Source of the DNA: an uncultured Anaerovibrio sp.
Lineage (GTDB): Bacteria; Bacillota; Negativicutes; Selenomonadales; Selenomonadaceae
NCBI GenBank assembly: GCA_934196075.1
Contig: CAKPVW010000032.1
Span: 1 to 21,233, forward strand
DNA: 21,233 bases
Direction of reading: 5' to 3'
Part shown: piece after piece, positions 8,578 through 13,991 of the stretch
Layout: each line of letters opens with the position of its first letter
Position numbering within the stretch: the first letter of the stretch is position 1
The notes under the pieces: model-generated
What the model saw: the letters and a program-made list of their open reading frames with translations, nothing else
Told to the model about the DNA's origin: nothing
The model's database searches: none
Program-made: the position numbers and the translations under genes

Positions 8578-8608
8578 CCCCCTTTACACTTATTAGTGTA
8601 TCAGGGGG
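8578..8608 (-). promoter_or_regulatory. Hairpin that buries the ribosome-binding site
   Basis: In the minus-strand mRNA, CCCCCT (8608-8603) pairs with AGGGGG (8583-8578), and TACACT with AGTGTA inside it, with a small internal loop and a four-base apical loop. AGGGGG is the ribosome-binding site of the RelA/SpoT-like gene. The fold would hide it, as in RNA thermometers or protein-controlled translation. It could also act as a weak terminator for nrdG, but the T-run is poor. Confidence 0.55.
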
Positions 8609-8643
8609 ATATGAAAACTTCCTGTAAAACAAGAATTATTTTA

Positions 8644-8658
8644 ATGTGTTTCACACAT
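8644..8658 (-). terminator. Weak terminator-like hairpin after nrdG
   Basis: ATGTGT and ACACAT pair around GAA at the nrdG stop codon, followed on the minus strand by an A/T-rich stretch without a clean T-run. Only a short stem; termination here is doubtful. Confidence 0.25.
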
Positions 8659-9212
8659 CACAACTCTGGGTGGAGAAAAACTCTCCCCTTGGCGAGAGAT
8701 TTGGCAACATCAATCAAACGCTGATTGCTGCTGCCTCGAAACTGCAGGCTGATATCTCGCTGAGCCTCAATATAGGGCCCATCCACCAGCACATCTATCT
8801 GCTGCAGCAAATGGCGCACTGCCTGCTGACGGCTTTGCAGCAAATTCTCAAAGCTATAGCCTGTATAGCACCAAATGGTCAAACCGCTCTGATGCAGCTC
8901 GACCGCCAATTCTGCCAAAAGACCGGCCTGGCAAAATGGCTCCCCTCCGCTGAAGGTTACTCCTTCCAAAAGAGGATTGTCCAAAATCTCCCTTAACAGC
9001 TTGGCTGGCTCCACCAGCCTGCCGCCTTGAAAGTCATGGGTTTGAGGATTTTGGCAACCAAAGCAATGATGGGGACAGCCTTGGGTAAAGATGGTATAGC
9101 GATACCCCTCCCCATCCACAATGGATTCTCCTGCTGTACCAGCAATTCGCAGTCTATGCCCCGGTACCGATAGTTGAGGAATATCCATCGATAGCTTAGT
9201 TGATAAGTCCAT
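8658..9212 (-). CDS. nrdG: Anaerobic ribonucleotide reductase activating protein (radical SAM)
   Basis: NrdG uses S-adenosylmethionine and a 4Fe-4S cluster to place the glycyl radical on the class III ribonucleotide reductase NrdD, allowing dNTP synthesis without oxygen. The 184-residue product carries the cluster motif CPHHCFGC (Cys46, Cys50, Cys53), the SAM-binding GGEP (TFSGGEPFCQ) and the family ending region DVLVDGPY plus FRGSSNQRLIDV. The start at 9212 overlaps the end of the upstream gene by 17 bases; a second ATG at 9188 (MDIPQLS) would give a 176-residue protein and is possible because neither has an ideal ribosome-binding site. It is in one operon with the NrdD-like gene under an NrdR-box promoter. 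A full-length nrdD is not in the window. Confidence 0.93.
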   Translation of the reverse strand: MDLSTKLSMDIPQLSVPGHRLRIAGTAGESIVDGEGYRYTIFTQGCPHHCFGCQNPQTHDFQGGRLVEPAKLLREILDNPLLEGVTFSGGEPFCQAGLLAELAVELHQSGLTIWCYTGYSFENLLQSRQQAVRHLLQQIDVLVDGPYIEAQRDISLQFRGSSNQRLIDVAKSLAKGRVFLHPEL

Positions 9213-9483
9213 GCTTTACCCGGTCATGCTCCTCAGCTTTTTTGGCATTGTTCCAACGGTCAATAGTGCCTACCAGATAACCTGTAATACGACGAATGCG
9301 CTCGAATTTGGCCGCCCGCAGTTCATAATCCAGATTGATTTCCCCATCCTCAGCAGGAGAAATGTTCAATTTGGCTAGGCCTCCATCATATTCGTTCTGC
9401 AGCATCTGAACATAGCCAATAATCTCCTTCTTGGACATATCCTCAAAGCCTGTTACAGTTACACTAATACCATTTACTAACAT
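9196..9483 (-). CDS. Small stand-alone protein resembling the C-terminal end of NrdD
   Basis: A 95-residue protein. Residues 61-91 (ERIRRITGYL then RWNNAKKAEEHDRVKH) resemble the glycyl-radical end of class III ribonucleotide reductases, with the RxxGY core at 65-69 and Gly68 as the candidate radical glycine. Residues 1-60 do not look like NrdD, and the paired CxxC zinc motifs that normally precede this region are absent (the protein has no Cys). It could be a spare part that repairs cleaved NrdD, by analogy with GrcA/YfiD for pyruvate formate-lyase, an accessory protein, or a decayed remnant; its complete frame, AAAGGGG site and shared operon with nrdG argue against decay. Databases may simply label it NrdD. 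Function is inference. Confidence 0.6.
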   Translation of the reverse strand: MLVNGISVTVTGFEDMSKKEIIGYVQMLQNEYDGGLAKLNISPAEDGEINLDYELRAAKFERIRRITGYLVGTIDRWNNAKKAEEHDRVKHGLIN

Positions 9484-9514
9484 CTAGCTCAAACCCCTTT
9501 GTAATATAATAGGA

Positions 9515-9540
9515 GATTCTATAGAAAACTCTATAGAATC
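9515..9540. promoter_or_regulatory. Perfect inverted repeat in the nrd leader
   Basis: Eleven-base arms GATTCTATAGA (9515-9525) and TCTATAGAATC (9530-9540) around four bases. It lies about 30 bases upstream of the NrdD-like start, just beyond an A/T-rich TATTAT on the minus strand. Either a leader hairpin or an operator for a second, closer promoter. Confidence 0.45.
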
Positions 9541-9601
9541 AGCATTTATGCGTATATTCTTGCATTTTCCACAATCCGTCGCAGGGATTGTTCACATCCC
9601 T

Positions 9602-9653
9602 ATAATACTATATATAGTGTTGTATGTCAATCTCCAACACTATATATAGTATT
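9602..9653 (-). promoter_or_regulatory. NrdR-box-controlled promoter of the nrdG operon
   Basis: Two 19-base segments, 9604-9622 and 9635-9653, are exact inverted copies, each centred on ACTATATATAGT and extended by GTGTTG-type flanks. They match the known NrdR-box pattern (acaCwAtATaTwGtgt), and their centres are 32 bases apart, about three helical turns, the usual spacing. On the minus strand the -35 TTGACA (9630-9625) lies between the boxes and the -10 TATTAT (9607-9602) overlaps the downstream box, with a 17-base spacer. NrdR, an ATP/dATP-sensing repressor, would block this promoter when dATP is high. The leader is about 110 bases. Confidence 0.85.
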
Positions 9654-9830
9654 TGCTATTCACAACATATACACAGGCAATATACAGCTTTTCTGTATAT
9701 TTATGCATATTCTATATATTACCAATAAACTTGGGATTCCATTTTTTGCCCTCTAGAAAACCCTATCCGGAGCGAACAATCTGTATAAACAGACAACAAT
9801 ATAAATTTCTGTGGATAATTTTTATTTTAC
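9654..9830. other. AT-rich non-coding stretch with hairpin and one DnaA box
   Basis: No gene seen. It holds a perfect hairpin, AATATACAG (9679-9687) and CTGTATATT (9693-9701) around CTTTT; two one-mismatch DnaA boxes (9656-9664 and 9667-9675); a small CTGT/ACAG repeat (9781-9792); and one perfect DnaA box on the minus strand (9810-9818). It may belong functionally to the larger box cluster at 10969-11092. Confidence 0.45.
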
Positions 9831-9950
9831 CCCATGCTAACGGGTGCTAAGACTCCCTCCTCTTAGGAGGGAGTTAAGTACCCGTAAGGCTCTGGATTTA
9901 TTCGACTAAATTCAGTGGGAGTCTAAAGCTCCCACTGAATAAGTCTCATT
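9831..9950. mobile_element. Two-hairpin non-autonomous element, possibly IS200/IS605-derived
   Basis: A compact element of two strong stems. Stem 1: ACTCCCTCCT (9852-9861) with AGGAGGGAGT (9865-9874), closed by an outer ACGGGT/ACCCGT pair (9840-9845 and 9880-9885). Stem 2: ATTCAGTGGGAG (9910-9921) with CTCCCACTGAAT (9929-9940), extended by GACT/AGTC. ATTTTAC occurs just outside both ends (9824-9830 and 9948-9954). Subterminal hairpins at both ends and a TTAC-type left flank are what IS200/IS605 derivatives show; a 7-bp duplication would suggest another type. No transposase inside. Removing it leaves the neighbouring NlpC/P60 gene ending in the same residues. A solo TnpB guide-RNA-like end is an alternative. 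Confidence 0.5.
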
Positions 9951-10746
9951 TTACAATATGCTTGCCGCCATAATATTTGGTTTTCCAATAGCTGTCATTC
10001 AGCTTGTCTATCCGCACTCCCTTGCTGGAGGAGGCATGGATAAATTCCCCCTGTCCCAGATAAATACCGCAATGGGAGGCACCTGGCTCGTAGGTAGTGA
10101 AAAATACCAAATCTCCGGCTTCCAGCTTGCCAGCGGACATGCTCTTGCCCAGCTTGTACTGTAAATCCGCCGTTCTAGGCAGCTTCATACCATTCTGGGC
10201 AAATACATATTGCAAATAGCCGGAACAATCAAAGGCCTTGGGAGTATCTCCACCAAATTGATAGGGCACACCGATGTATTTTCTTGCGGTGGTCAAAAGC
10301 TGGGGCACCTGATTGCGAGCCAAAAATGGCTGACTTTCCGGCACCTTGATACCCTGTCCCTGCATAGCCTCCCAGCTATCCTCTATACCTTCCCCAGCCA
10401 TGGAGCCGCCAATATTCTCTATCTCACCAGCCAAATTGGCATTGCGACGGGCAATTTGTATCGCATTAAAGGTTTTGCGATCCACTACGCCAGTTATTTT
10501 GATTTTTTGATCCCGCTGAAAGGCCATTACGGCTCTATAGGTAGTATTGTCAAAGCTGCCATCCAATTTGTCAATCTTATAGCCCAAAAACTGCAGCTGC
10601 TTCTGCACCTGCAATACCTCCGGTCCCCGGGACTGCTTCTGCAGATTCTCAAAGGCCTGAGCCGTACCTGCCTCCAACATAAAGCTAAGGCAAAGTGCCA
10701 CTCCTATGACCATATATCTGCGAAAAAATACCTTGGTTCTGCCCAT
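9946..10746 (-). CDS. Secreted NlpC/P60 peptidoglycan endopeptidase with peptidoglycan-binding domain
   Basis: A 266-residue wall hydrolase that would cut stem-peptide bonds, typically gamma-D-Glu-diamino acid. A signal peptide covers about residues 1-31 (cleavage after AQA), a PG_binding_1 domain 36-93 (repeat signature VLQVQKQLQFLGY, YRAVMAFQ, VDRKTFNA), a linker 94-145, and the NlpC/P60 domain from 147 with Cys174 (FDCSGYL), His225 (SHCGIYLG) and His237 (FIHASS) as the catalytic set. The ATG follows GGGGGG by six bases. Upstream lies a copy of a dispersed repeat carrying a TATAAT. The stop codon TGA is supplied by the two-hairpin element inserted at its very end; before insertion the frame would have ended VK-stop as well. 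Confidence 0.94.
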   Translation of the reverse strand: MGRTKVFFRRYMVIGVALCLSFMLEAGTAQAFENLQKQSRGPEVLQVQKQLQFLGYKIDKLDGSFDNTTYRAVMAFQRDQKIKITGVVDRKTFNAIQIARRNANLAGEIENIGGSMAGEGIEDSWEAMQGQGIKVPESQPFLARNQVPQLLTTARKYIGVPYQFGGDTPKAFDCSGYLQYVFAQNGMKLPRTADLQYKLGKSMSAGKLEAGDLVFFTTYEPGASHCGIYLGQGEFIHASSSKGVRIDKLNDSYWKTKYYGGKHIVK

Positions 10747-10852
10747 AGTAACCCCCCATTTTTTTATCAGCTATCCCTGCCCAAAGCTCAGGGACACAAG
10801 TCTTACTATTTTTTCTCTTAGTAGAGAATACCTACAAAAATATTATGGCTTT

Positions 10853-10927
10853 ATTATAACCCCTATATTATTCAAAGAAAATGATTTTTTCATTTTCTTT
10901 CCATGGGGTGACCACGAGGGTGGAGAT
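10853..10927 (-). repeat. Dispersed hairpin repeat, copy A
   Basis: A 75-base module repeated at 19381-19454. AAAGAAAATG (10874-10883) pairs with CATTTTCTTT (10891-10900), enclosed by ACCCC (10859-10863) and GGGGT (10905-10909), followed by a small CCAC/GTGG hairpin. On the minus strand its end gives TATAAT (10858-10853) about 107 bases before the NlpC/P60 start. The two copies have identical stems but different loops. Confidence 0.8.
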
Positions 10928-10968
10928 TTTTGTTCGGTAAACATATTTATGGCGAATATCCGCTGTAT

Positions 10969-11092
10969 TTATACACAGTTTTTTTAGTTATACACAGTTT
11001 TGGCAAAAAAGCTGTGTATAACTCTCCGTTTATGCACAAAGAATCACATTTTATCCACAAAGTTATCCACATTTGCCAAAAATTGTGGATAA
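10969..11092. other. Cluster of seven perfect DnaA boxes
   Basis: Exact TTATNCACA matches: plus strand 10969-10977, 10988-10996, 11030-11038, 11051-11059 and 11063-11071; minus strand 11013-11021 and 11084-11092. Two more perfect boxes lie outside, at 9810-9818 and 11467-11475. The cluster is followed by about 180 bases of A/T-rich DNA. This is what a replication origin looks like, but no dnaA, dnaN or other origin gene is present, and genes on both sides point the same way, which favours a DnaA-titrating or DnaA-regulated cluster over a bidirectional origin. Confidence 0.8.
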
Positions 11093-11142
11093 ATATCCCT
11101 CAAGGTCTTGACAAAAAGCCTATTATATACTCCGTTCTTAAT

Positions 11143-11201
11143 ACTGTATACATTGTACTGTATTTCTACATTTTTGTCGTTTTAGAAACATTTTTCGTCG
11201 T
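11143..11201 (+). repeat. Short direct repeats in AT-rich DNA beside the DnaA boxes
   Basis: ACTGTAT occurs at 11143-11149 and 11157-11163; ACATTTTTGTCGT (11168-11180) recurs as ACATTTTTCGTCGT (11188-11201), 20 bases apart, about two helical turns. The surroundings are strongly A/T-rich and hold no gene. They could be iteron-like sites or an unwinding element. Confidence 0.45.
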
Positions 11202-11246
11202 ATATTTAATAGATATAAAATCGGTTTTTAATTATACTAATCCTGT

Positions 11247-11419
11247 AAGTAATGATAATTACTTTACTTCCCTATAGCTCCTGTATCAAAGTTTCCCCTA
11301 ACAATGATACTCTCACGGGAGCTAATACTTTCATAGATAACGCCTGTCGTTATTAAAACATCCTATAATCCCTTTTTTTCGAGAAACAGCTGCCCCCCAC
11401 ACCGCAGCTGTTTTTCTTT
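11247..11419 (+). ncRNA. Possible structured plus-strand RNA
   Basis: Consecutive stems on the plus strand end in a terminator: AAGTAAT/ATTACTT (11247-11264); a two-part stem TAGCTCC with GGAGCTA (11275-11281, 11318-11324) enclosing GTATCA/TGATAC (11283-11288, 11305-11310); ATAACG/CGTTAT (11337-11353); then the 11384-11413 stem with T-run. No plus-strand coding frame fits. TTGACA at 11108-11113 is a possible -35 but no -10 is well spaced. I do not recognise the fold as 6S, tmRNA, SRP or RNase P RNA. Speculative. Confidence 0.3.
11384..11419 (+). terminator. Terminator-like stem with plus-strand T-run
   Basis: AAACAGCTG (11384-11392) pairs with CAGCTGTTT (11405-11413), followed on plus by TTCTTT. 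It stops no known plus-strand gene, which is why a plus-strand transcript from the gap is suspected. On minus it could back up the ilvA terminator: seven T-complementary bases lie at 11373-11379. Confidence 0.55.
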
Positions 11420-11433
11420 GGCACAAAATGCAC

Positions 11434-11490
11434 AGAAAAAAACCAGCCCTGGCGGATAGCAAGCATTTATCCACAGCCTAGGCTGGTTTT
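11434..11490 (-). terminator. ilvA terminator with a DnaA box in its loop
   Basis: AAAACCAGCC (11439-11448) pairs with GGCTGGTTTT (11481-11490); on minus the stem is followed by a run of T. It begins a few bases after the ilvA stop. The loop contains a perfect DnaA box at 11467-11475. Confidence 0.85.
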
Positions 11491-11496
11491 ATTTTT

Positions 11497-12750
11497 TTAG
11501 AATACCTTGTCTACCACGAAACCGGCATTTTCCAAGGCTCGGATAATGCGCTGTACATGGTCATGGCCATGAGTCTCTACCGTTACCTCCAGCATAACCT
11601 TCTTGAAGCTGTCAGTTACCTTGGACTGGTTGTGCTCCAGCTTGATAACATTGGCATTCTCATCAGCCAATACCTGAGATACATGGAGGAGCTGACCTGG
11701 CTTGTCTGGCAGCTGGACGGAGAAGCAGAATACCCGGCCTCTGGCAATGAGAGCCTTGTCAATCAGAGCAGAAATGGTAGAAATATCAATATTGCCGCCA
11801 CTGATAATAGCTGCTACCTTCTTTCCCTTGAAAGGCAGCTTGTTCAGGGCAGCCAGACTCAGAGCGCCAGCCCCTTCAGCAATCAGCTTGTGCTTTTCAA
11901 TCAGGGACAGCAAAGCAGACATTATCTCCATCTCGGAGACAGTAATAATCTGATCCAAATACTTCTTGCAGAAGGCATAGGTCAAATCCCCAGGCGTCTT
12001 TACCGCACAGCCATCAGCCACAGTATCAACGGCCTCCAGAGTGGTTATATGGCCCTCCATAAAGGATTTTTCCATGCAGGCTGCTCCCTCTGGCTCCACG
12101 CCAATAACCTTCACATTGGGATTTACAGCCTTGGTAGCCAAAGCCACACCGCTGGCAAAGCCGCCACCGCCGATAGGTACTAAAATAGCGTCTACATCCT
12201 TCAGCTCGTCAATAATCTCCAGAGCAGTAGTGCCCTGACCAGCCAAGACCTTCTGATCATTAAAAGGATGGATATAAACATAGCCCTTTTTCTTCTGCAA
12301 CTCCAAGGACTTGGCATAGGCATCATCAAAGCTGTCACCATAGAGAACTACCTCTGCCCCATAAGCACGGGTGGCCTCTACCTTCAAAATAGGGGTAGTG
12401 GCAGGCATACAAATAATGGCCTTGCAGTTCAAAGCTCTAGCAGCAAAGGCCACCCCCTGAGCATGGTTGCCGGCAGAAGCTGTAATAACGCCCCGCTTCC
12501 GATCATTCTCATTGAGCTGGCTAATCTTGTTATAGGCGCCTCTCAGCTTGAAGGAGCCTGTATTCTGCAAATTTTCCGGCTTGAGATAAACATTGTTGCC
12601 ACACAAATCTGAAAAATAGGGACTCTCTATCAAATGGGTTTTAGCCGCCACACCATCCAACTGCTTGGCTGCCTGATACACATCAGCAATAGATGTACCT
12701 GCTAGAACCTCTTCTATACTAAGCTCTGCTTTTTTTGCTTCTTCTGCCAT
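11497..12750 (-). CDS. ilvA: Threonine ammonia-lyase with C-terminal ACT domain
   Basis: PLP enzyme that deaminates L-threonine to 2-oxobutanoate, the first step to isoleucine (or a catabolic step). With the chosen start it is 417 residues, the size of the IlvA/TdcB form with one ACT domain. Lys68 in TGSFKLRGAYNK is the Schiff-base lysine; ITASAGNHAQGVA binds substrate; VPIGGGGFASGVAL is the phosphate-binding glycine loop. An ACT domain (about 340-417, from FSVQLPDKPGQLLHV) suggests allosteric control. Start at 12750 has GGAGG seven bases upstream; the longer frame to 12798 would cross the transcription start. It has its own strong promoter and terminator and so is monocistronic. Biosynthetic versus catabolic role is not settled by sequence; no ilv neighbours. 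Confidence 0.94.
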   Translation of the reverse strand: MAEEAKKAELSIEEVLAGTSIADVYQAAKQLDGVAAKTHLIESPYFSDLCGNNVYLKPENLQNTGSFKLRGAYNKISQLNENDRKRGVITASAGNHAQGVAFAARALNCKAIICMPATTPILKVEATRAYGAEVVLYGDSFDDAYAKSLELQKKKGYVYIHPFNDQKVLAGQGTTALEIIDELKDVDAILVPIGGGGFASGVALATKAVNPNVKVIGVEPEGAACMEKSFMEGHITTLEAVDTVADGCAVKTPGDLTYAFCKKYLDQIITVSEMEIMSALLSLIEKHKLIAEGAGALSLAALNKLPFKGKKVAAIISGGNIDISTISALIDKALIARGRVFCFSVQLPDKPGQLLHVSQVLADENANVIKLEHNQSKVTDSFKKVMLEVTVETHGHDHVQRIIRALENAGFVVDKVF

Positions 12751-12783
12751 ATATGGGCCTCCTTGTATCTGTGTTTTCCTCTT

Positions 12784-12812
12784 AGAATAGCACCACAAAT
12801 ATTATCTGTCAA
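12784..12812 (-). promoter_or_regulatory. Sigma-A-type promoter of ilvA
   Basis: On the minus strand TTGACA (12812-12807), a 17-base spacer and TATTCT (12789-12784), 33 bases before the ilvA ATG. The -35 touches the terminator of the upstream chemoreceptor gene. Confidence 0.85.
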
Positions 12813-12848
12813 TAAAAATAGTGCCCCACGTATACCATGAAGCACTAT
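12813..12848 (-). terminator. Terminator of the PocR chemoreceptor gene
   Basis: ATAGTGC (12818-12824) pairs with GCACTAT (12842-12848); on minus the stem runs into TTTTTATT. It starts nine bases after the chemoreceptor stop codon. Confidence 0.8.
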
Positions 12849-12856
12849 CGAGGTTT

Positions 12857-13873
12857 TTACGCTTTGTGTTTAATCATAGCTACCAATTCACCAGCAGTAG
12901 CAGACAAACTAGCCAGCTCCTGGGCTACACCAGCAATAGCAGTGGTCTGCTGGCTGACAATATTGGAAGTAGCCTCACCCTTGGTTACGGTTTCGTTAAC
13001 AGACTCACCAATCTGGTTGGTAAATTCCTGAATCTTGTCTACAGTCTCACGGGAGCTATCCGCCAGCTTGCCAATCTCCTCAGATACTACCGCAAAACCT
13101 GCCCCGGCTGTACCAGCACGGGCTGCCTCGATGGAAGCATTGAGGCCCAAGAGACGAGTCTGCTTGGCAATATCACGAATCAAATTGGTAAATTCGTTAA
13201 TCTTGCCGGAAATCTCACTTACATTAGCAATTTCCTTGTTTAAGGCCTTCTGGTTCTCATTTACATCGTTGGCAGAAGCCGCCAGCTCCTCCATGGTAGC
13301 CGATACCTGCATGGCAGTTTCGTTAATGGAAGCAGCCATCTTACGCAGCTGATAACGATAATGGCCCATCTTGGAGAAGAAGGAAGCCATCAGGAACAGA
13401 GTCTGAGCGGCATGCTCCAGACGGTCACGAGGCATAATCTGAATCTTGTGGAGAGCCTCTACGTATTTATCAGGATCTACACCGATTTCCTTGGCATAAG
13501 CCCGGAACTTATCCTCATCAGGTGGTGCATTGAGAACCTGACCGCCCAGAATGGAACCAATCTGCTGTCCATCTACAACAATAGGAGCACCAAAATCCAT
13601 AAGGCCGGCATGGCACTCATAAATCGCAGGCTTACCAGTACGGGCAGCCGTCTCACCGCCGTTCTTGTCGCACTGCTCACAGCGGCGACGGCCCTCAGCA
13701 GTGCCACGAGTATACTTCATGCAGAAATCTGTCCAGTCAGTAGGTCTGGTAACAGGCTTGCCATCCTTGTCTACGGTAACAGCAGTCATACCAGCAGCTT
13801 TGGCAAAGCTATCCTGGAAAGACTGCAAAAAGTCCATATCAAATACATCTTCAAGCTTAATTTCTTCTGCCAT
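12857..13873 (-). CDS. Soluble methyl-accepting chemotaxis-type protein with PocR sensor domain
   Basis: A 338-residue cytoplasmic signal transducer. Residues about 12-170 form a PocR domain: conserved Cys/His pattern [30 protein letters not shown], then GSILGGQV. PocR domains bind small molecules such as propanediol-type compounds or other hydrocarbon derivatives. Residues about 195-335 form a shortened chemoreceptor signalling coiled coil with the hairpin tip segment [14 protein letters not shown] followed by [14 protein letters not shown]. No membrane segment, so it senses an internal ligand and would signal to CheA/CheW or a related kinase, none of which is encoded here. GAGAGGTG lies seven bases before the ATG. 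It has its own promoter and terminator. Confidence 0.92.
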   Translation of the reverse strand: MAEEIKLEDVFDMDFLQSFQDSFAKAAGMTAVTVDKDGKPVTRPTDWTDFCMKYTRGTAEGRRRCEQCDKNGGETAARTGKPAIYECHAGLMDFGAPIVVDGQQIGSILGGQVLNAPPDEDKFRAYAKEIGVDPDKYVEALHKIQIMPRDRLEHAAQTLFLMASFFSKMGHYRYQLRKMAASINETAMQVSATMEELAASANDVNENQKALNKEIANVSEISGKINEFTNLIRDIAKQTRLLGLNASIEAARAGTAGAGFAVVSEEIGKLADSSRETVDKIQEFTNQIGESVNETVTKGEATSNIVSQQTTAIAGVAQELASLSATAGELVAMIKHKA

Positions 13874-13949
13874 AAAAAAACACCTCTCCCTTTCACTATA
13901 ACGAACTGCCTTTTTATGGCAAGTCCAATCTTCCCAATTCTTCCTTTTT

Positions 13950-13978
13950 ATTATACTCGGAAAATCCCTTTAATACAA
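13950..13978 (-). promoter_or_regulatory. Promoter of the PocR chemoreceptor gene
   Basis: Minus strand: TTGTAT (13978-13973), 17 bases, TATAAT (13955-13950). It begins 14 bases after the pflX-like stop codon, with a leader of about 70 bases. Confidence 0.75.
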
Positions 13979-13991
13979 ATAAATATTTCCT

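Noticed and set aside
9604..9653. Transposon terminal inverted repeats
   Set aside because: The 19-base inverted copies enclose only 12 bases and match NrdR boxes with correctly placed promoter hexamers.
10747..10850. c-di-AMP (ydaO-type) riboswitch before the NlpC/P60 gene
   Set aside because: Such genes often have one, and GGGTTAC occurs near the start, but the leader lacks the other conserved segments and is too short; only a CCCTG/CAGGG hairpin is seen.
10969..11275. Calling the DnaA-box region the chromosomal oriC outright
   Set aside because: No origin genes nearby and gene strands do not switch here; kept as a DnaA-box cluster only.
13956..13991. Terminator after the PflX-type gene
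   Set aside because: GGAAA/TTTTCC pairing is weak and overlaps the next promoter.
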